DNA from: Candidatus Gastranaerophilales bacterium
GTDB lineage: Bacteria > Cyanobacteriota > Vampirovibrionia > Gastranaerophilales > Gastranaerophilaceae
Length of the DNA stretch: 5,835 bases
NCBI GenBank assembly: GCA_944325615.1
Contig: CALVAU010000036.1
Span: 1 to 5,835, forward strand
Direction: 5' to 3'
Both the position numbers and the translations under genes were made by a program. Below the pieces are notes generated by a model. That model saw only the letters and a list, made by a program, of their open reading frames with translations. It ran no database searches and had not been told where the DNA came from. Below, one piece after another: positions 1 to 5,254 of the stretch; position 1 is the stretch's first letter, and each line of letters opens with the position of its first letter.

Positions 1-566
1 GTTTCATTTCCTTGTCTGAAAAATGGAGACAAGTATAATAAATTTTCATCAGTATCGAGCGCTTTGATAAAAATTTTATATTTTTTAGTTAGTTGTACAG
101 AATTTTTAGTAGAATTATTATTTGAATATATCGTTTCGTTATTAACTTTATTAGCATGAGCTATTTTTTTAATTAAACATAAGTTTTTAAAGTTTTGAAT
201 TTTATTTGAATATAGCTCATAGATATATGGCAATAATTTCCTTCGTCTTAAATTGTTATTTGTATATAACTTATCGTTATATTTATTATCGAAATATATC
301 TCGTCGATATTATTGTTTATACTTAGAATATTTTTTTGAAATAAAAAATTTAAAAAACTTTTTGTATTATATCCGATTCCGTAACAAATATCTAAAACTT
401 TTATTTCATTATTATTTTCAAAATATTTTTCAAGCTCAGCCGGTAAAATAAATTTCTCATAAGCTTCAGCTAAGGCCCCATAGGTAGAATGGTAAATATC
501 ATCAGCTTCTGTGCTAAAAAGTCCTACAGAGCCGTCATTTGTAAAATATGGGTGTAATTCATACAT
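1..566 (-). CDS. mnmD: MnmD-type tRNA 5-methylaminomethyl-2-thiouridine methyltransferase, partial (C-terminus beyond left edge)
   Basis: The minus strand is open from an ATG at 566-564 to the window edge (188 codons, no stop). The first 45 residues carry the MnmC-like methyltransferase (DUF752) signature: HPYFTNDGS (5-13), then DDIYHSTYGALAEAYEKF (22-39). The SAM-binding glycine loop is LDICYGIGYNT (58-68). A second segment, KALDTDENLLYLSPFF (about 169-183), looks like strand 2 with its acidic ribose-binding position. In this family the enzyme completes the methylaminomethyl group on wobble U34 of tRNA in the cytoplasm; forms without the FAD-dependent oxidase half are called MnmD, and whether that half is absent here cannot be seen. 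Odd point: about 105 residues separate the glycine loop from strand 2, much of it Asn/Lys/Tyr-rich and very AT-rich (12 of 60 bases G+C at 121-180). A weak AAAGG lies 12 bases before the start, so initiation may be leaderless. Family call is fairly secure; the MnmD rather than MnmC label is inferred. Confidence 0.82.
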   Translation of the reverse strand, partial: MYELHPYFTNDGSVGLFSTEADDIYHSTYGALAEAYEKFILPAELEKYFENNNEIKVLDICYGIGYNTKSFLNFLFQKNILSINNNIDEIYFDNKYNDKLYTNNNLRRRKLLPYIYELYSNKIQNFKNLCLIKKIAHANKVNNETIYSNNNSTKNSVQLTKKYKIFIKALDTDENLLYLSPFFRQGNE

Positions 567-572
567 ATTTCT

Positions 573-600
573 ATTATACCTTTAAGTTAAATTTGCTCAA
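573..600 (-). promoter_or_regulatory. Candidate sigma-70-type promoter of the MnmD-like gene
   Basis: Read on the minus strand, a perfect TATAAT (578-573) lies 16 bases downstream of TTGAGC (600-595), which matches 4 of 6 bases of the -35 consensus. The -10 box ends only 6 bases before the ATG at 566, so transcription would begin at or next to the start codon and give a leaderless or nearly leaderless mRNA. In such AT-rich DNA a TATAAT can arise by chance; its position in a divergent spacer supports it. Confidence 0.45.
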
Positions 601-631
601 ATTCTTTATATATCTACATATTAGGCATAAT

Positions 632-660
632 TTGTCTTAAAAATACCTTTGTGCTAGTAT
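632..660 (+). promoter_or_regulatory. Candidate extended -10 promoter for thrB
   Basis: TTGTCT (632-637) is followed after 17 bases by TAGTAT (655-660). The -10 box is preceded by TG plus one base (652-654), an extended -10 arrangement. Each hexamer matches 4 of 6 consensus bases. The predicted start near 667 would leave a leader of about 45 bases with no obvious leader peptide, riboswitch or attenuator. An overlapping TATATT (658-663) is an alternative -10 with poorer spacing. Confidence 0.4.
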
Positions 661-711
661 ATTAGATGTAATTAAGAAAAGTTTTGCACGGCTAAAAGAA
701 AAAGAGGAAAT

Positions 712-1656
712 ATGAAAGTAAGCGTAAAAGTGCCAGCTACAACGGCAAATATTGGACCTGGATTTGATTGCATGGGAATGGCACTTCCGATATATAATAC
801 TGTTACTATTGAAGAAACTGTTTTGCCAGGTACTGGTATTGAAATTAACGTTATCGCAGAAGATGATTCAGCGGATGAGCTTTCTTTAGAACATATTCCA
901 ATGGATGAAAACAGTATTATCTATAAAGCTGTTGAACTTTTATACAATTCAATCGGTCAAACTCCTAGTGAATTAAAAATTACAGTTCACTCTCAAATTC
1001 CGATAGCTCGAGGTCTTGGCAGCAGTGCTTCAGTAATTGTAGGAGGTTTGCTTGCTGCAAATGAGCTTTTAGGCAGACCTGCTGATGAAGCTGCATTATT
1101 ATCAATTGCAACAGAAGTTGAAGGTCATCCTGATAATGTTACTCCTGCAATTGTCGGCGGACTAGTGATAACTTCAAGTGAAGATGATGGAAGTATCGTA
1201 TATAGAAAGCTTGATTGGCCGCAAGAGTGGAATTTAACTGTTTGTGTGCCTGAATATGAGCTTGCAACAGATATATCACGCTCGGTTCTACCTAAAGAAG
1301 TTCCTATGGAAGATGCCGTATTTAATGCAAAACGTTTAGGTATGTTTGTTCATGCAATTCATACAAAAGATTCAAAATTAATGAAATTAGCTTTAAAAGA
1401 CAAGCTTCATCAACCATATAGAATGAAATTAGTGCCTGGGTTAGAAAAGATTATTGAAAATTTAAAACACGAAGAAAATGTACTTGGCTGTGTTCTTAGT
1501 GGAGCAGGCCCTTCTATATTGATTATTAGCGAAAAGAATAACCTTGACAGAATTAAAGACATAGTTCGTGAAACTTGGGCTGATTTGAATGTAAAAGCTG
1601 ATATATATTCACTTCCTATTGAAAATAACGGTGCTCAAATAATTAATTTGGACTAA
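712..1656 (+). CDS. thrB: Homoserine kinase
   Basis: This GHMP-superfamily kinase phosphorylates L-homoserine with ATP to O-phosphohomoserine, the substrate of threonine synthase, in the cytoplasm. At 314 residues it has the usual family length. All three GHMP motifs are visible. Motif 1 is PATTANIGPGFDC (8-20), typical of homoserine kinases. Motif 2, the ATP-binding loop, is PIARGLGSSAS (97-107). Motif 3, the C-terminal glycine loop, is GCVLSGAGPS (259-268). EGHPDN (137-142) lies at the family's conserved active-site segment. The ATG is preceded by AAAGAGGA (701-708), a purine-rich Shine-Dalgarno sequence with short spacing. No hom, thrC or lysC lies in the window, so any threonine operon partners are elsewhere or absent. 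The ferredoxin gene follows after 47 bases with no terminator between, suggesting co-transcription. Confidence 0.95.
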   Translation: MKVSVKVPATTANIGPGFDCMGMALPIYNTVTIEETVLPGTGIEINVIAEDDSADELSLEHIPMDENSIIYKAVELLYNSIGQTPSELKITVHSQIPIARGLGSSASVIVGGLLAANELLGRPADEAALLSIATEVEGHPDNVTPAIVGGLVITSSEDDGSIVYRKLDWPQEWNLTVCVPEYELATDISRSVLPKEVPMEDAVFNAKRLGMFVHAIHTKDSKLMKLALKDKLHQPYRMKLVPGLEKIIENLKHEENVLGCVLSGAGPSILIISEKNNLDRIKDIVRETWADLNVKADIYSLPIENNGAQIINLD

Positions 1657-1703
1657 TAATATACTCCGATGTAATTTTATTTGTAATAGTTAAAAATTTT
1701 AAT

Positions 1704-1889
1704 ATGCAAGTAACTATTTCAAATAATTGTATAGGTTGCGGTGTCTGCTCTAGAATTAGTCCTGAAGTTTTTGAAATATATTTGGACTCTGCAGTTGCTG
1801 ATTCTAGTAAAATATATGGACATGAAGACAGCTGTATCGATGCTGCTATTAATTGTCCTGTTAGTGCTATAAATATTGACTATAACTAA
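1704..1889 (+). CDS. Small single-cluster [4Fe-4S] ferredoxin
   Basis: This 61-residue soluble electron carrier resembles the short monocluster ferredoxins such as the Thermotoga maritima type. The cluster motif CIGCGVC supplies Cys9, Cys12 and Cys15; Cys51, followed by Pro52, supplies the remote fourth ligand. All four ligands are present, so a [4Fe-4S] rather than [3Fe-4S] cluster is expected. At the position where many relatives have a further Cys in the CxxxCP run, this protein has Ser19 (SRISPE). The Thermotoga-type disulfide could therefore not form, leaving Cys44 unpaired. There is no recognisable Shine-Dalgarno sequence before the ATG, only an A/T run, and the frame upstream holds no other usable start. 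It probably shares the thrB transcript, though no functional link to threonine synthesis is evident. The redox partner cannot be told from sequence. Confidence 0.88.
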   Translation: MQVTISNNCIGCGVCSRISPEVFEIYLDSAVADSSKIYGHEDSCIDAAINCPVSAINIDYN

Positions 1890-1890
1890 A

Positions 1891-1914
1891 AGCCCTCTGC
1901 TTAAGCAGAGGGCT
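1891..1914. terminator. Bidirectional hairpin terminator between convergent genes
   Basis: A perfect 10-bp inverted repeat, AGCCCTCTGC (1891-1900) and GCAGAGGGCT (1905-1914), closes a TTAA loop. It begins 2 bases after the ferredoxin stop and ends 10 bases short of the convergent gene's stop. Its GC-rich stem stands out from the AT-rich surroundings. The trailing U-tract is imperfect both ways: TTTAGTTATA on the minus strand, CAAATCTATATT on the plus strand. It is therefore somewhat more convincing for the minus-strand gene, but its placement suits both. Confidence 0.85.
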
Positions 1915-1924
1915 CAAATCTATA

Positions 1925-2467
1925 TTATCCTTGACCAGTGTATTCAGGAACGAAGTCTTTTTGGCTAGATTTTTCCATTTGTTTAGCAGCATCTTCTTGA
2001 CCTTCGATCAGTTTCAGTCTGGATTCAATATTTGCTTTTTGTTGTCCTAAAGCTATTTCAAGATCTTTTAGAGGCTCTAACTGACTTTCTCTCATCATAT
2101 CAAAGTAATCAGCCCATACTGATTGAGCTTGTGCACCCTGCATTTGTACATTCTGTTGAATACCTGCAAGTTTTTGCATTTTTACATACATATCAGGATC
2201 AGCACCAGATATGCCTTTATTTAACGCATCAGTCGGGTTACCATAATTAATTCCCAAAGCCTTAGCCGCACCAAATATGCTTTGTTGCATTTGAGCTTGT
2301 ATCATAGCATTGGTATTTCTTTGTTGAGAGGTCATCATGCGTTCGACTTGACCAATTTGTTTGGTCACGCGGTTCATCTGCGAAACGATTCTGGTCAACT
2401 CGTTTTGGAGTTGGAGCCTCATTCGCGCAGATTGCATTTTTAAATATGCGCCCGTTAGGAAACCCAT
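1925..2467 (-). CDS. Hypothetical Gln/Met-rich coiled-coil protein
   Basis: I do not recognise this 180-residue protein's family. It has no signal peptide, membrane segment or cysteine. It contains 26 Gln and 14 Met. Residues about 8-65 look like a long amphipathic helix, probably coiled coil, beginning MGFLTGAYLKMQSARM. A glycine-containing break follows (about 71-92, including GINYGNPTD), then a second helical block (about 92-166) and a short polar tail ending in GQG. This helix-turn-helix layout would suit a self-assembling structural or secretion-associated protein, but that is speculation. The ATG (2467-2465) follows AGAGGT at a 5-base spacing, a good ribosome-binding site. The first 40 or so codons are GC-richer (56 of 120 bases at 2341-2460) than the middle (47 of 120 at 2161-2280) and use CGC, ACC and GTC codons, hinting at high expression or strong conservation. 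It is transcribed alone, ending at the shared hairpin. Confidence 0.8.
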   Translation of the reverse strand: MGFLTGAYLKMQSARMRLQLQNELTRIVSQMNRVTKQIGQVERMMTSQQRNTNAMIQAQMQQSIFGAAKALGINYGNPTDALNKGISGADPDMYVKMQKLAGIQQNVQMQGAQAQSVWADYFDMMRESQLEPLKDLEIALGQQKANIESRLKLIEGQEDAAKQMEKSSQKDFVPEYTGQG

Positions 2468-2505
2468 GTTGTACCTCTATTTCTTTTTTGTCCTCGTAAA
2501 TATAT

Positions 2506-2534
2506 AAAGTATATACTTTCTTGATAATTGACAA
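2506..2534 (-). promoter_or_regulatory. Candidate promoter of the coiled-coil gene, with a 14-bp palindrome over the -10
   Basis: On the minus strand TTGTCA (2534-2529) and TATACT (2513-2508) each match 5 of 6 consensus bases, but the spacer is 15 bases, shorter than ideal. The -10 lies within a perfect 14-bp palindrome, AAAGTATATACTTT (2506-2519), which could serve as an operator or be a chance product of AT-rich DNA. The predicted leader is about 35 bases. Confidence 0.4.
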
Positions 2535-2548
2535 ATTTAATATATATC

Positions 2549-2576
2549 TTTACATAACTTTACAATTTTATATTAT
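2549..2576 (+). promoter_or_regulatory. Candidate promoter of the AI-2E/radical SAM operon
   Basis: TTTACA (2549-2554) and TATTAT (2571-2576), each matching 5 of 6 consensus bases, are separated by 16 bases. The predicted leader of about 75 bases shows no clear structure. A perfect -35 hexamer, TTGACA, lies further upstream at 2528-2533 but has only poor -10 matches at 16-18 bases, so it is a weaker alternative. Confidence 0.35.
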
Positions 2577-2657
2577 CGCTGCTTATTCTACATTCTAATT
2601 GCAAAAAATCTATTTTATTGATAAACTTTAGAAGAACTTAATTTAGAAGGGGATATC

Positions 2658-3710
2658 ATGATTTCAAGATTTTTTTCAGTTAAAAATATAGCTTTTCTAG
2701 CAGGAGTGATTATTCTGCTATTTATTATACCCAAGATTGCAGGAATTGTAATGCTTTTTTATGCAGCTTATGTAATTGCTTGTGCATTAGATCCGTTTGT
2801 TGAAAAAGTTCAAAGTAAATTAAAAAACAATAGAACACTTGCATCAGTTATTGTTGTTTTTGGAGGAATTTTAGCTGCTTTTGCACTTTTTGCACCGATT
2901 ATAGCTATTGCTTATAATGAAATAAAAACATTTATTAGTGTATTCCCTGATAAAATTGCTGATTTTACAAATTTCATAACAAATTTAAATATATACGGTC
3001 ATAGCGTCGCTGATTTAATAAGTATTAATTCTATAATGGATACAAACCCTGATTTTGCCCAAAATCTATTTAGTCAATCTTGGAATATTACAATGGGCAT
3101 ATTCCAGTTTTTTGTAGTAAGCGTAGCTATTGGCATGATTATTTTCTATATCCTTGTGGATAAAGAATACCTTGTTGAAAAATATAAACAATTATTCCCA
3201 GCAAATATTAAAGATAGAGCTGTGAATATTCTTTCTTCAATAAGTAGCAAAGTCGGTGGATATGTTAGAGCCCAAGTTTTATCAATGTTATCTATCGGTA
3301 TAATGCAAATGATTGTATTGATTGTGCTTGGAGTTGATTATTCGCTATTATTAGGCTTAATCACAGGTATTATGGATATCGTTCCGGTATTAGGACCTAC
3401 AATCGCTCTTGTTGTGATTCTACTTGTTGCCTATCCGGTTGGAATTCTTAAATTAGCATTGATAATAGTCACATTTTTCTTTGTTCAACAAGCATCAAAT
3501 ATCATCGTAAGACCACTATTGTTCGGTAAATTTATGAAACTTCACCCATTGACAATATTTTTGGCTTTGTTTGTTTGTGAACAATTTTTGGGATTCTGGG
3601 GCGTAATCCTATCCCCGGCAATTGCATCTACAGTTTGTGTCTTAATTGATGAGTTATATATAAAACCAATTAACGAGAAAAATGAACAGTTGAAGGCTGA
3701 AAATGAATAA
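2658..3710 (+). CDS. AI-2E family transporter (TqsA/YdiK-like membrane protein)
   Basis: This 350-residue integral inner-membrane protein belongs to the AI-2E transporter family (PF01594), whose members include exporters of autoinducer-2 and sodium/proton antiporters; the substrate here is unknown. Hydrophobic segments lie near residues 9-43, 61-86 and 144-167, with a densely hydrophobic C-terminal half from about 207 to 330. A long soluble stretch (about 87-143) separates the second and third groups, as usual for the family. The family's conserved elements are visible: VGGYVRAQ (199-206), GIMDIVPVLGP (237-247), and LHP (295-297) followed by GFWGVILSPAIA (312-323). A strong AAGGGG precedes the ATG by a few bases. 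The C-terminal tail is charged and cytoplasmic-looking. The radical SAM gene starts inside the last codons, so the two are almost certainly co-transcribed and translationally coupled. Confidence 0.9.
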   Translation: MISRFFSVKNIAFLAGVIILLFIIPKIAGIVMLFYAAYVIACALDPFVEKVQSKLKNNRTLASVIVVFGGILAAFALFAPIIAIAYNEIKTFISVFPDKIADFTNFITNLNIYGHSVADLISINSIMDTNPDFAQNLFSQSWNITMGIFQFFVVSVAIGMIIFYILVDKEYLVEKYKQLFPANIKDRAVNILSSISSKVGGYVRAQVLSMLSIGIMQMIVLIVLGVDYSLLLGLITGIMDIVPVLGPTIALVVILLVAYPVGILKLALIIVTFFFVQQASNIIVRPLLFGKFMKLHPLTIFLALFVCEQFLGFWGVILSPAIASTVCVLIDELYIKPINEKNEQLKAENE

Positions 3711-5241
3711 GGCAGATATATATCTATATGAAAGAAAATTGGTAAAAGATGCAGATTATAATGTTTGGCTTGCGTTCCCGGGCATTACATCATTTGCATT
3801 ATCGTCTTTAGGTTTTCTCTGGATGTATAAAAGCATAGATGAGTTAGACGATGTTAATATAGAAATTGTATGTACTGACACTGAAAAAACTAGGTTAAAA
3901 TCAAATGAAATAGATCTATTAGGCTTTTCTTTTACTTTTGATACCGATTTTTTAAATATATTTTCAATGCTTGAAAAATATTCTATACCTCTTAAGTCAT
4001 CTGATAGAGGGGAAAACTCACCGCTTATTTTTGCAGGTGGACCTGTAATCAGTGCAAATCCGGCGCCATATAAAGATTTTTTTGATTTTGTTGTCATTGG
4101 GGATGGAGAAGATGTAAACCTTGAAATTGTAAAAATCTGTAAAGACAATAAAAATAAATCTAAAAAAGAAATTTTAGAAGCATTAGCAAATGTAGATGGT
4201 ATATATGTTCCGACATTAAATAGTCAACCAGTAAATAAAATTACCAAAAGGCTTGATAAATGTGTATATACGCCAATTATTAGCGAAAATGCGTTTTTTA
4301 AAAATACTTTTATTCTTGAAATGGCGAGGGGTTGTGCTAATCGATGCGGATTTTGTCTGGCATCATATTTAAATCTGCCTCTAAGATCTGTACCTTATGA
4401 TGAAATTATTTCAGCAATTGATTTAGGACTTAAAAACACAAACAAAATAGCTTTACTAGGAGCGCAAATTAGCGCACATCCTAAATTTAACGATATTATA
4501 AAATATGTCTATGATAAAATGCAGTCTGATAATCAGATTGAAATGAGTGTTTCTTCACTAAGGGTTGATGCGATTAAACCTGATGTTGTCAAAGCTTTGG
4601 TTAAAGCCGGACAAAAAAATATTACACTTGCCATCGAGGCTGGAAGTGAAAGGCTTAGAAAAGTAATAAATAAAAACTTAAAAGAAGAACAAATATTTGA
4701 AGCTGTAAAAATTGCTTATGAAAACGGTCTAAAAGGTCTTAAATTCTATGGAATGATAGGATTGCCAACAGAAACTCAAGAGGATATTGACTCTCTTATT
4801 ACTTTAGGTGCAAAACTGAAAAAGCTTTATAAAGGTTTTGATTTTTCATTTGGTTTTTCAAGTTTTGTTCCTAAACCTAACACGCCTTTTCAGTGGTTCG
4901 GGCGAGAAAATTCTGCGTCTTTAGAAAATAAAGCAGAATATTTAAAAAAAGAAATGCATAAACTTGGCATATCAGTCAGTATATCAAGTATAAAATGGGA
5001 TTACTGGCAAGCAGTATTATCTCGGGGAGATGGCAGCTTTACTCAATTTTTAATTGATGTTTATAAATCAGGCGGTAAACTTGGAGCATTCAAAAAAGCT
5101 GCAAAGCAAAACCGTATAGATTCTGATTTCTATGCACTACAGAACTACCCATACGATAAAGAATTACCTTGGGACTTTATTAATATTAATCCTAAAAAGG
5201 ACTTCTTGATGAAAGAATCAAAGAGATTACTCAGCTTATAA
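3703..5241 (+). CDS. Radical SAM protein with N-terminal B12-binding-like domain (TIGR03960-like, short form)
   Basis: At 512 residues this has two parts. The N-terminal part (about 1-170) resembles a B12-binding fold: an opening strand near WLAFPG (22-27), then LLGFSF (72-77), AGGPVISANPAP (111-122) and VIGDGED (131-137). The classic DxHxxG cobalamin ligand motif is not seen, so bound cobalamin is uncertain. The radical SAM core starts at EMARGCANRCGFC (206-218), with CxxxCxxC cysteines 211, 215 and 218 for the [4Fe-4S] cluster. Further core elements are IEAGSERLRK (311-320) and GMIGLPTETQED (350-361). The distal part, including FVPKPNTPFQW (388-398), AVLSRGD (437-443) and LPWDFI (488-493), resembles the TIGR03960 group. 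Many proteins of that group are fused to a C-terminal DUF2344 domain, absent here. The reaction is unknown. The start overlaps the preceding gene by 8 bases and follows GAAGG at 6 bases spacing. Confidence 0.88.
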   Translation: MNKADIYLYERKLVKDADYNVWLAFPGITSFALSSLGFLWMYKSIDELDDVNIEIVCTDTEKTRLKSNEIDLLGFSFTFDTDFLNIFSMLEKYSIPLKSSDRGENSPLIFAGGPVISANPAPYKDFFDFVVIGDGEDVNLEIVKICKDNKNKSKKEILEALANVDGIYVPTLNSQPVNKITKRLDKCVYTPIISENAFFKNTFILEMARGCANRCGFCLASYLNLPLRSVPYDEIISAIDLGLKNTNKIALLGAQISAHPKFNDIIKYVYDKMQSDNQIEMSVSSLRVDAIKPDVVKALVKAGQKNITLAIEAGSERLRKVINKNLKEEQIFEAVKIAYENGLKGLKFYGMIGLPTETQEDIDSLITLGAKLKKLYKGFDFSFGFSSFVPKPNTPFQWFGRENSASLENKAEYLKKEMHKLGISVSISSIKWDYWQAVLSRGDGSFTQFLIDVYKSGGKLGAFKKAAKQNRIDSDFYALQNYPYDKELPWDFININPKKDFLMKESKRLLSL

Positions 5242-5254
5242 TGGAGTGTAATCT
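5224..5254. repeat. Imperfect inverted repeat across two abutting stop codons
   Basis: AGATTAC (5224-5230) is matched by GTAATCT (5248-5254) with a 17-base loop. Alternatively AGATT+ACTC pairs with GAGT+AATCT around a 2-base bulge. The repeat spans the stops of both convergent genes and could be a weak bidirectional terminator. The stem is AT-rich and no clear U-tract follows in either direction, so function is doubtful. Confidence 0.3.

Noticed and set aside
206..451. Plus-strand open frame of 81 codons, Tyr/Ile-rich
   Set aside because: It lies entirely antisense to the MnmD-like gene, whose frame carries clear family motifs; its composition is what AT-rich antisense DNA produces.
567..711. 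A riboswitch, leader peptide or attenuator ahead of thrB
   Set aside because: No Thr- or Ile-rich short frame and no stable hairpin followed by a T-run is visible; only promoter-like elements can be supported.
1657..1703. A separate promoter for the ferredoxin gene
   Set aside because: The 47-base gap is simply AT-rich; no -35/-10 pair with acceptable spacing could be defended.
2032..2250. Plus-strand open frame of 72 codons
   Set aside because: Antisense to the coiled-coil gene, with no ribosome-binding site or recognisable domain.
2262..2534. Minus-strand open frame of 90 codons overlapping the coiled-coil gene's start
   Set aside because: It is out of frame with the 180-residue protein, which has the better ribosome-binding site and shared terminator; the overlap and mixed composition mark it as a shadow.
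3756..4148. Minus-strand open frame of 130 codons
   Set aside because: Antisense to the B12-like domain of the radical SAM gene; no motif and Ser/Lys-rich composition typical of a shadow.
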